Source: Verrucomicrobiia bacterium
Lineage (GTDB): Bacteria > Verrucomicrobiota > Verrucomicrobiia > Limisphaerales > UBA1319
NCBI GenBank assembly: GCA_017880715.1
Contig: JADGRT010000167.1
Coordinates: 1-6,724, forward strand
Length of the DNA: 6,724 nucleotides
Reading direction: 5' to 3'
Shown one piece after another: positions 1-4,785 of this stretch (positions are counted from its first letter, which is position 1; each line of letters starts with the position of its first letter). The position numbers were made by a program, and so were the translations under genes. The notes under the pieces are model-generated. The model searched no databases. It saw only the letters and a program-made list of their open reading frames with translations, and was not told where the DNA came from.

Positions 1-30
1 GCTGTATCGCCGACTTCCAGTCGGCTGGGC
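1..30 (-). repeat. Palindromic repeat unit with GGA triloop, cut by the window edge
   Basis: Read on the minus strand, bases 25 to 9 give GCCGACT-GGA-AGTCGGC, a perfect 7-bp stem closed by a GGA loop, followed by GATACAGC at the window edge. The same hairpin plan and the same GATACA linker occur in opposite orientation at 87-126, so this is one half of an inverted pair of a dispersed repeat. It lies upstream of the pseudopilin gene and codes for nothing recognisable. Confidence 0.8.
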
Positions 31-86
31 GTGCGACTTAGGCAGCACATCCACGCTTTCAAGGGCGTCCGCCATGCGCGCGGCCA

Positions 87-126
87 GCGGATTGGAAATC
101 CGCGATACAGCAGACTGGAAGTCTGC
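87..126 (+). repeat. Two tandem GGA-triloop palindromes joined by GATACA
   Basis: Bases 87-103 read GCGGATT-GGA-AATCCGC and 110-126 read GCAGACT-GGA-AGTCTGC, both perfect 7-bp stems with a GGA loop, separated by GATACA (104-109). Compared with the copy at 9-25, stem positions 3 and 6 differ, and each change is matched on the opposite arm. This points to a REP-like element kept for its secondary structure or its palindromic DNA. An open frame through it (74-265) is most likely spurious. Confidence 0.8.
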
Positions 127-212
127 GCTACGGCGCGGGCGCATCCGTCCGCCAGATCCTCGTAAGGAGCAGGCTGCAGCGCCGCCCTGCCCACCAAGAT
201 TTCTAAATGCGC

Positions 213-241
213 TTAGACGGAAAAAACTGATCCATTGTAAC
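213..241 (+). promoter_or_regulatory. Candidate sigma-70 promoter for the pseudopilin gene
   Basis: TTAGAC at 213-218 and TGTAAC at 236-241 are separated by 17 bases, each matching four of six consensus positions. The spacer contains an A-run. Transcription would start near 248, leaving a leader of roughly 23 bases before ATG 271. The match is moderate and rests on sequence resemblance alone. Confidence 0.35.
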
Positions 242-270
242 GTTTTAGCCGTCCTCGGCGTCTAAGCTCG

Positions 271-1062
271 ATGGATATGCAGAGTTTGCCAAAATCGCCC
301 CGATCTGACTTGAGGCCGGGGAATCAGCGTTGCCCTCGAGGCCGGATTGGAGGGGCCTTTACGCTGATCGAACTGCTCGTAGTTATCGCCATTATTGCGA
401 TTCTGGCCGGCATGTTGCTGCCCGCGTTGTCCCGGGCCAAGGAAGCCGGACGGCGCATCGCGTGTCTTAATAATCTGCGCCAATTGGGGCTGGCCTTGAT
501 TATGTACAAGGACGACAGCCGAGGCTATCTGCCCCCGCGTTCGCATCCCAACCGCTGGCCCACCCGGCTATTGCCTATCTACCGCGATTTGCGACTGCTG
601 CGCTGTCCCAGTGACGGCCCCAATCCGCGCACCGGCGAAAGCAACACCAACCTATGGCCCGCCGACGCGGCCCCGCGCAGTTACATCTATAATGCCTGGA
701 ACGATTACTACGCGCCGCTGTACCAAAGTCCCGACTGGCGCAAAATGGCGGCCACCAATGATTTTTCGCTTAACGAAAACGCCATCAATCAACCTTCAGA
801 AACCGTCGTGCTGGGGGAAAAGATGGAGTCATCGATGCACTGGTATTTCGATTACGAAACTTACGAGGACATTACCCAGCTAGACCAAACCCGCCATTCC
901 AGCACACGCAAAGGCACCCAGGGCGAAGGTGGCGGCGGTTCGAACTACATGTTTGTGGATGGCAGCGCCCGGTTTCTCAAATTCGGCCGTTCGTTCTCCC
1001 CCATCAACCTATGGGCGGTTCGACCCGAAACCCGGAACTTGGCCGTTCCCAGTGGGCCATAA
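271..1062 (+). CDS. Type II secretion/pilin-like pseudopilin (prepilin-type N-terminal methylation motif)
   Basis: This is a 263-residue secreted or membrane-anchored pseudopilin-like protein. Residues 1-28 form a basic leader. Residues 29-50 carry the class III signal AFTLIELLVVIAIIAIL, with the conserved Glu at 34 and a single hydrophobic helix. An amphipathic stretch follows (SRAKEAGRRIACLNNLRQLG, 54-73), then a globular domain with the LRCPSD motif (110-115). The C-terminal block GGGGSNYMFVDGSARFLKFG (220-239) is typical of the large DUF1559-like and related families expanded in Verrucomicrobiota and Planctomycetota. In the family, a prepilin peptidase trims the leader and the helix anchors or polymerises the protein. 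Here the residue before the Phe is Ala29, with Gly27-Gly28 just before it, so the exact cleavage site is uncertain. ATG 271 is chosen over ATG 277 only because it is first; neither has a good Shine-Dalgarno site. No secretion-system genes lie nearby, and its substrate is unknown. Confidence 0.9.
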   Translation: MDMQSLPKSPRSDLRPGNQRCPRGRIGGAFTLIELLVVIAIIAILAGMLLPALSRAKEAGRRIACLNNLRQLGLALIMYKDDSRGYLPPRSHPNRWPTRLLPIYRDLRLLRCPSDGPNPRTGESNTNLWPADAAPRSYIYNAWNDYYAPLYQSPDWRKMAATNDFSLNENAINQPSETVVLGEKMESSMHWYFDYETYEDITQLDQTRHSSTRKGTQGEGGGGSNYMFVDGSARFLKFGRSFSPINLWAVRPETRNLAVPSGP

Positions 1063-1134
1063 CCCGTCTTGCGGACATTCCGCCACATTTGCCGCTGCTG
1101 GCGGACGGGGGTCGAAGCTAAACCCCGAAATTAA
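1063..1134. other. Intergenic spacer able to fold into a branched structure
   Basis: Right after the pseudopilin stop, CCCGTC (1063-1068) can pair with GACGGG (1104-1109), enclosing two small hairpins: GCGG/CCGC (1071-1074 with 1080-1083) and CCGC/GCGG (1092-1095 with 1101-1104, sharing base 1104 with the outer stem). No T-run follows, so it is not a standard intrinsic terminator. It may still act as a 3' end structure. I see no gene here. Confidence 0.3.
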
Positions 1135-1407
1135 TGCAAAGACGCAACGACCGAAAGCAACCTGCACCTTGATGAGCACTCCCTGTCTTTCGGAGAACGA
1201 AGCATCTTCATCCCATCGCGTGAGACGTTTGCCATGTACGAGGGGTTTGTCGCTGCCTACTCAGACCGAGAGCTTTCTTTCGACGAAACCTATTACGATC
1301 TGTGCGTGGCGCTCAGCGCGAACCCGATCAAAGGCAAGAGACTGAAGGTTGCGCGGCGCTTTCGCCCCTGCCTTTGCCGTTGCCCACATGCCGGTTCAAG
1401 GCATTAA
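1135..1407 (+). pseudogene. Coding-looking gene fragment of unknown family, without a start codon
   Basis: The frame opens after TAA 1132-1134 and stays open to TAA 1405-1407. Its middle reads like real protein, with ESNLHLDEHSLSFGERSIF, then a MYEGFVAAYSDRELSF segment and YYDLCVALSANPIKGKRL, and it has the GC-rich third positions usual for this genome. No ATG occurs before the Met of MYEG (about 1233). A separate 12-codon ORF in another frame begins at ATG 1134 and stops at 1170-1172, so an N-terminal frameshift or truncation is possible. The last part (from 1328) overlaps the tail of leuA on the other strand and becomes Cys/Arg-rich, suggesting that the genuine coding part ends near there. 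I do not recognise the family. It could instead be a chance open frame. Confidence 0.35.
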
Positions 1408-2932
1408 GATAGGCTCGGGCGCTGGCTTCAATGATGTCCGTGCTGGCGCCTTTGCCAGACACGAGTTTGCCGTCGCCGAAATCCACTTTGACCGAGACCT
1501 CGCCCAGGGCGTCCTTGCCCTGCGAAACGGCGCGCAGCGAATAGTCCATCAATTTGCCGCCCACTTTCGTCAGGCGATCGATGGTCTTGAGCGCGGCATC
1601 CACCGGGCCGTCGCCGGTCCCGGCGTCTTGCAGCACGTCGGGTTCACCCTTTTTGCCGGTCCTTTTCTTCAAACGCACCGTCGCCGTAGGCACGGTCTGA
1701 TTGCCGCTGGTGACGTTCAAGTATTCCAGCGACCAGGTTTCCGGCACTTCGGCGATATGCCCGCCCACGAGGGCCGTCAAGTCGTCGTCATAGACAAATT
1801 TCTTTTTATCGCCGATCTCTTTGAACCGGCCGAAAATGGCCTGGACATCCGCATCGGAGAGCTTGAAGCCCAGATGTTTGAGCCGGGCTGAGACGGCGGC
1901 CCGGCCGCTGTGTTTGGTGAGCGGCAATTCCGAGTGTCCCCAGCCCACTTCTTGCGGATCCATGATTTCATAGGTCTCGCGTTTCTTGAGCACGCCATCC
2001 TGATGAATGCCGCTGGCGTGAGCGAAGGCGTTTTCGCCGACGATGGCCTTGCTGCGCTGCACGATCAAGCCGCTCATCCGCGCCACCAAACGCGACGACT
2101 TGACGATTTCGCGCGGGTTCACGCCGCAGGCCAGGCCGTCAAACCAATCGCTGCGAGTCTTCAAGGACATCACGACTTCCTCCAGGGAGGCGTTTCCGGC
2201 GCGCTCGCCAATGCCGTTGACCGTGCACTCGACCTGCCGGGCGCCGGCGCGCACGGCGGCCAGCGAGTTGGCCACCGCCAGGCCAAGATCGTTGTGACAA
2301 TGCACGCTAATGATGGCGCGACCGGAGTTGAATTCCGGCACTTCCTCGCGCAACCGGGCGATCAACGCGCCGAACTGATCCGGCACGGCCCAGCCAACCG
2401 TATCGGGTATGTTCACGGTCGTGGCCCCCGCCGCCACCACCGCCTGGCAGACCTGCACCAGGAAATCAGGCTCGGTGCGAGACGCGTCTTCGGGAGAAAA
2501 TTCCACGTCCCTGACATAGGACTTGGCGCGTTGCACACCCTCCACGGCCAGGCGGACGATTTCGTCCTGGGCTTTGCCGAGCTTGAACTCGCGATGAATC
2601 TTGGAAGTGGCCAAAAAAACATGGATGCGACCGTGCGGGCCCGCCGGTTTGACGGCGGCGGCGGCCGCATCGATATCCTTGGGCACGCAACGGGCCAGGC
2701 CGGCAATCACGGGCCCTTTAATTTCGCGGGCAATGGTATGCACGGACTGAAAATCCCCGTCGCTGATCACCGGGAATCCGCCCTCGATCACATCGACCTT
2801 CAGCCGGGCCAGTTGCCGGGCCACTTCCAGCTTCTGGCGCAGATTCATGGAAGCGCCCGGACATTGTTCGCCATCCCGGAGGGTGGTGTCGAAGATGATA
2901 ATGCGTTTATTTTTCATAGCGGCCTCGTTCAT
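1328..2932 (-). CDS. leuA: 2-isopropylmalate synthase
   Basis: This cytoplasmic enzyme condenses acetyl-CoA with 2-oxoisovalerate to 2-isopropylmalate, the first committed step of leucine synthesis. The 534-residue product has the DRE-TIM metallolyase barrel: DTTLRDGEQ at 15-23 (Arg19 and Asp20 of the active site), the metal-binding HCHND at 211-215, NGIGERAGNASLEE at 239-252, and AHASGIHQDG at 304-313. The last leads into the subdomains that separate LeuA from simple lyases. Residues from about 395 form the regulatory domain, with GDGPVDAALKTIDRL (440-454) and ASTDIIEASARAYLNALN (496-513), so leucine feedback is expected. ATG 2932 has GGAG eight bases upstream; ATG 2917 (MKNKR) also has GAGG and is a fair alternative. 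Residues from about 517 are an extra tail lacking family character and overlap the fragment on the other strand. The gene appears monocistronic and is preceded by a leucine attenuator. Citramalate synthase is the main alternative but fits the C-terminal domain and the leader less well. Confidence 0.95.
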   Translation of the reverse strand: MNEAAMKNKRIIIFDTTLRDGEQCPGASMNLRQKLEVARQLARLKVDVIEGGFPVISDGDFQSVHTIAREIKGPVIAGLARCVPKDIDAAAAAVKPAGPHGRIHVFLATSKIHREFKLGKAQDEIVRLAVEGVQRAKSYVRDVEFSPEDASRTEPDFLVQVCQAVVAAGATTVNIPDTVGWAVPDQFGALIARLREEVPEFNSGRAIISVHCHNDLGLAVANSLAAVRAGARQVECTVNGIGERAGNASLEEVVMSLKTRSDWFDGLACGVNPREIVKSSRLVARMSGLIVQRSKAIVGENAFAHASGIHQDGVLKKRETYEIMDPQEVGWGHSELPLTKHSGRAAVSARLKHLGFKLSDADVQAIFGRFKEIGDKKKFVYDDDLTALVGGHIAEVPETWSLEYLNVTSGNQTVPTATVRLKKRTGKKGEPDVLQDAGTGDGPVDAALKTIDRLTKVGGKLMDYSLRAVSQGKDALGEVSVKVDFGDGKLVSGKGASTDIIEASARAYLNALNRHVGNGKGRGESAAQPSVSCL

Positions 2933-2940
2933 TGCTGGCT

Positions 2941-2944
2941 CTCC
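2941..2944 (-). promoter_or_regulatory. Ribosome binding site of leuA
   Basis: GGAG on the minus strand sits eight bases before ATG 2932, which supports that start. A second purine stretch, GAGG (2926-2923), lies five bases before ATG 2917. Both sites are downstream of the attenuator terminator. Confidence 0.6.
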
Positions 2945-2968
2945 ACCCCGACGGCTTCATCGCGATGG

Positions 2969-3007
2969 AAAATAAAAAGCCCCACTGCCGGCTTCGGGCA
3001 GTGGGGC
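2969..3007 (-). terminator. Intrinsic terminator (attenuator) in the leuA leader
   Basis: On the minus strand GCCCCACTGCC (3007-2997) and GGCAGTGGGGC (2989-2979) form a perfect 11-bp, GC-rich stem with a 7-base loop. TTTTTATTTT (2978-2969) follows at once. It ends 36 bases before the leuA start codon and lies inside the same leader as a leucine-rich peptide, so it is an attenuator rather than the end of an upstream gene. Its 5' arm is also complementary to the last codons of the leader peptide. Confidence 0.93.
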
Positions 3008-3082
3008 GTTAAATGCGTCAAGCGACTAAACCCCAACTGCCACGCGACGCAACAGCAGCGCGTTTCCCAGCAGCAGTAGGTT
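2997..3082 (-). promoter_or_regulatory. Alternative RNA pairings of the leucine attenuator (segments 1, 2 and 3)
   Basis: Segment 1, AACCTACTGC (3082-3073), covers the first leucine codons. Segment 2, GGCAGTTGGGG (3041-3031), covers leader codons 20-24. Segment 3 is the 5' terminator arm, with CCCCACTGCC at 3006-2997. Segments 2 and 3 pair along ten base pairs with one bulged base, forming an antiterminator that excludes the terminator. Segments 1 and 2 can pair as ACTGC/GCAGT plus AACC/GGTT, the expected pause hairpin, which frees segment 3 for the terminator. Stalling on codons 8-11 would mask segment 1 and allow the 2:3 pairing. Finishing translation would mask segment 2 and allow termination. 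The pairings are seen in the sequence; the switching is inferred from known amino-acid attenuators. Confidence 0.85.
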
Positions 3083-3100
3083 GTTTAATCCAACGTTCAC
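3026..3100 (-). CDS. leuL: Leucine-rich leader peptide of the leuA attenuator
   Basis: This 24-codon ORF runs from GTG 3100 to TAG 3028-3026. Eight of its codons are leucine: TTA at codon 5, CTA-CTG-CTG-CTG at codons 8-11 and CTG-CTG-TTG at codons 15-17. The product reads MNVGLNNLLLLGNALLLRR and then VAVGV. Its position, a single-amino-acid bias matching the downstream enzyme, and its overlap with the antiterminator segment identify it as a sensor of charged leucyl-tRNA rather than a functional protein. No Shine-Dalgarno site precedes the GTG. An in-frame TTG at 3136-3134 is the only other obvious start and would overlap the putative -35 box. A promoter-like element ends 7 to 9 bases before the GTG, so the message may be leaderless. 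The use of the symbol leuL is by analogy. Confidence 0.85.
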   Translation of the reverse strand: MNVGLNNLLLLGNALLLRRVAVGV

Positions 3101-3107
3101 TTGGTAA

Positions 3108-3136
3108 CCATTAACCCGGTTCGGTCGGCGGGTCAA
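3108..3136 (-). promoter_or_regulatory. Candidate promoter of the leuA leader transcript
   Basis: TTGACC (3136-3131) matches five of six -35 positions. Two -10 choices overlap: GTTAAT (3115-3110) after a 15-base spacer, or TAATGG (3113-3108) after 17 bases. Either would start transcription within a few bases of GTG 3100. The -35 box is good, the -10 box mediocre. Confidence 0.45.
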
Positions 3137-3220
3137 CTGGTTTTCTTCGGGTTTTTTGGTCCCGGCTCCTCGCGGGTGCGCATCTCACTTTTGTAGAACA
3201 TTGGCTACCGATGCATTTTT

Positions 3221-3290
3221 GGAGCGCGGACACTCTTGTCCGCCTCTTCATTCAGGTCAACGCCAAAGCGCCAAAGCGGACAGGAATGTC
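3221..3290 (+). repeat. GGAGCGCGG hairpin repeat plus a degenerate second copy
   Basis: GGAGC is followed by GCGGACA (3226-3232), a CTCT loop and TGTCCGC (3237-3243), a perfect 7-bp hairpin. A second copy at 3276-3290 keeps GCGGACA and TGTC around GGAA but lacks the closing CGC. The same GGAGCGCGG head with a different stem occurs inverted at 4701-4680. Confidence 0.65.
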
Positions 3291-3347
3291 TAATGCCACC
3301 AGATTCTACTGCGGCAAATCTCGTATAAACATCTCTCAGATTTTTAA

Positions 3348-3426
3348 CCGCGGATCACGCGGATAAACACGGATAAGAGGGCTCACAAATCCCATTTTTA
3401 TCCGCGTAAATCCGCGTAATCCGTGG
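3348..3426. repeat. Imperfect 29-bp inverted repeat (CGCGGAT-type)
   Basis: The left arm (3348-3376) contains GCGGATCACGCGGATAAAC and the right arm (3398-3426) its imperfect complement ending GTAATCCGTGG. About five of 29 positions differ, around a 21-base centre. Each arm itself carries repeats of a CGCGGAT-like heptamer. This resembles a dispersed intergenic element that I recall from Verrucomicrobiota and related phyla. Function unknown. Confidence 0.75.
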
Positions 3427-3450
3427 TCGAAAATTCAAATATCTTTGGCT

Positions 3451-3569
3451 AGGATTTGAGCCACAGGTGCCGCCCGGAGGCCGTGTTTTTGTCCCGGAGG
3501 GACTCTTGAAAATAGCCCGGCGTTTCAACGCCGGGTGCGGACGGATCGACGGTTGAGTCCCGGAGGGAC
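3451..3569. repeat. Composite palindromic repeat with two GTCCC-GGA-GGGAC hairpins
   Basis: Two identical palindromes, GTCCC-GGA-GGGAC at 3491-3503 and 3557-3569, flank a third hairpin, CCCGGCG (3516-3522) with CGCCGGG (3529-3535) over a TTTCAA loop. A smaller GGA-centred motif, GCCCGGAGGC, lies at 3472-3481. The order and spacing match a composite intergenic repeat that I associate with Pedosphaera-like genomes. Non-coding. Confidence 0.75.
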
Positions 3570-3592
3570 GGCTGAACTTGTGGTTCTCACCC

Positions 3593-3691
3593 AAAGCGCC
3601 AGAGGACTGGCGCAGTCCAAAAGCTGGCGCCCGCTCGCACCGGCCGTGAATTCGCGAAGCGTTTTTGACTGCGCCAGTCCGCTGGCGCTTT
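3593..3691. repeat. 25-bp inverted repeat at the 3' end of parA
   Basis: AAAGCGCCAGAGGACTGGCG and its continuation to 3617 match the reverse complement of 3667-3691 at 24 of 25 positions, with 49 bases between. Each arm is also a small palindrome: GCGCCAG-AGGA-CTGGCGC and GCGCCAG-TCCG-CTGGCGC. The right arm begins 15 bases beyond the parA stop, so the structure could end the parA transcript, although no classical T-run hairpin is formed. Confidence 0.8.
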
Positions 3692-3705
3692 CCGATGACC
3701 AGGCG

Positions 3706-4509
3706 CTACCCGGTGGCGGTTTTCCCCGGCGCCGTTCCATTCAAACGTTGCAACAATTCCTGGGCCAGCACCTCATACGCCGCCGATCCGGTGCTGTACG
3801 GATCGTAATGGATGATCGGCTTGCCGAAGCTGGGCGCCTCCGCCAGGCGCGTGGTGCGCGGGATCACCGTTTCGAACACCCGGTCGCCGAAGTGCTGTCG
3901 CACCTCGCTGACCACCTGCTGCGACAGCCGGGTGCGGCCATCGAACATCGTCATCACCACCCCCAGCAACTCCAGGCTCGGATTGGCGCCGGACGTCTGG
4001 AGCTGCGTCAACACGCGCATAATCATCGAGATGCCTTCCAGGGCGTAATATTCGCATTGCAGCGGCACTAACAATTTCTGCGCCGCCACAAAGGCATTCA
4101 GCGTCAAGATGCCCAGGGATGGCGGGCAATCCACGAGCGCCAGGTCGTAGCGGCCGGTCTCGCAGACCGGCCGCAAGCTCAGTTGGAAACGCTGCAAATG
4201 GTTCTCGAGACGCGGCAATTCGATCTCCACCCCGCACAAATCGACCTCGCTGGGAATGGCGTCCAAGCGCTCGAAGGCGGTCGGTTTGATCTTCTCGGCC
4301 AGCAATCCCTCGCCGAGCAAGGGCCCATAAGCGCTGCCTCCGGCGGTTTTCTCCAGGCCCACTCCGCTGGTGGCGTTGGCCTGGGGATCCAGGTCCACCA
4401 GCAAGACCCGCTGGCCGCTGGCGGCCAGGCAGGCGGCCAGATTGACCGACGTGGTGGTTTTGCCCACGCCGCCTTTTTGATTTGCAATGACGATGACTTT
4501 GGTTGCCAC
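3706..4509 (-). CDS. parA: ParA/Soj-family chromosome-partitioning ATPase
   Basis: This is a 267-residue cytoplasmic Walker-type ATPase. The deviant Walker A motif QKGGVGKTTT (11-20) has the signature Lys12 and catalytic Lys17. LLVDLDPQAN (36-45) holds the A' aspartates, and LALVDCPPSLG (123-133) the Walker B Asp127. The conserved IPRTTRLAEAPSFGKPI is at 216-232. Length and the absence of an N-terminal helix-turn-helix match chromosomal Soj-type proteins, which bind ATP, dimerise on the nucleoid and move ParB-parS complexes. The start is GTG 4509: an in-frame TAA lies four codons upstream and the family begins here. No clear Shine-Dalgarno site is present. parB usually follows parA directly, but here the downstream side holds only repeats and then the leuA leader. 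The protein may therefore work with a distant ParB, or be an orphan ParA positioning another cargo. Confidence 0.93.
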   Translation of the reverse strand: MATKVIVIANQKGGVGKTTTSVNLAACLAASGQRVLLVDLDPQANATSGVGLEKTAGGSAYGPLLGEGLLAEKIKPTAFERLDAIPSEVDLCGVEIELPRLENHLQRFQLSLRPVCETGRYDLALVDCPPSLGILTLNAFVAAQKLLVPLQCEYYALEGISMIMRVLTQLQTSGANPSLELLGVVMTMFDGRTRLSQQVVSEVRQHFGDRVFETVIPRTTRLAEAPSFGKPIIHYDPYSTGSAAYEVLAQELLQRLNGTAPGKTATG

Positions 4510-4611
4510 CGGGCAGGTTTAAGAGATGTCGTGCCGGGTGAACAGGAAAAAATGAAGGTTTTGCATGCCCGGCTGCGGTGCGGGAGTCCTTGAAGTCGTG
4601 ATGATGCCCTT

Positions 4612-4701
4612 GGTAGGGCGGTGTTGCTGCGCCGCCCTTATAATTGGGCTGAGCAGCAGCTCAGCCCTACCTTGATTCTGCGGGCCGGATGCCCGCGCTC
4701 C
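4612..4701. repeat. Nested palindromes in the parA/M42 divergent spacer
   Basis: GGTAGGGC (4612-4619) and GCCCTACC (4664-4671) are perfect 8-bp inverted arms. Inside them lie GGGCGG/CCGCCC (4616-4621 with 4632-4637) and the 9-bp hairpin GGGCTGAGC-AGCA-GCTCAGCCC (4646-4667). Next to them is GCGGGC-CGGAT-GCCCGC (4680-4696) followed by GCTCC, an inverted copy of the GGAGCGCGG family seen at 3221. The remaining bases 4510-4611 show nothing clear. The block lies upstream of both genes. Confidence 0.75.
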
Positions 4702-4750
4702 AGAACACATGAGTTGCCCCCCCCGCGCCATCTTCTTCCACGCGTCAGGA

Positions 4751-4778
4751 TTGCTTTCCAACTCCCGACCTTTATAAT
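4751..4778 (+). promoter_or_regulatory. Promoter of the M42 peptidase gene, placed for a leaderless transcript
   Basis: TTGCTT (4751-4756), a 16-base spacer and a perfect TATAAT (4773-4778) form a good sigma-70 promoter. The next seven bases lead exactly to ATG 4786, the usual distance to a transcription start. The -10 box even overlaps the earlier ATG 4777, which would then not be transcribed. Confidence 0.65.
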
Positions 4779-4785
4779 GCCGGCC

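Larger units (their letters stand above)
3137..3705. other. Gene-free repeat-rich region between leuA leader and parA
   Basis: I find no convincing gene in this stretch. Open frames here (for example 3355-3594 and 3525-3740 on the minus strand) translate inverted repeats into Arg/Pro/Ser-rich peptides with no protein-family character. It holds at least four palindromic repeat families, listed separately. Bases 3137-3220 show nothing recognisable beyond the upstream part of the leuA promoter region. Confidence 0.7.

Noticed and set aside
74..265. 63-codon ORF upstream of the pseudopilin gene
   Set aside because: Its sequence is the translation of the GGA-triloop palindromes (GLEIR, DWKSALRRG), which is repeat-derived and a well-known type of spurious gene call.
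1328..2932. Citramalate synthase instead of LeuA
   Set aside because: The GDGPVDAALKTIDRL block, the NGIGERAGNASLEE and AHASGIHQDG motifs and a leucine-specific attenuator all favour 2-isopropylmalate synthase.
1910..3079. Long plus-strand open frame (389 codons) opposite leuA
   Set aside because: It is antisense to the leuA coding sequence, rich in His, Gly and Ala, with no motif. It arises from GC-rich codon structure on the other strand, and its 5' and 3' ends do not match any gene feature.
3001..3130. T-box riboswitch as the explanation for the leuA leader terminator
   Set aside because: No T-box consensus (AGGGTGGNACCGCG-like) is visible on the minus strand, and the leucine-codon ORF explains the structure fully.
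1..3700. CRISPR array
   Set aside because: The repeats are few, palindromic, unevenly spaced and of different families; there are no regular spacers and no cas genes.
3355..3740. Minus-strand ORFs rich in Arg, Pro and Ser between leuA and parA
   Set aside because: They read straight through the inverted repeats, with peptide content dictated by the repeats and no start-site signals.
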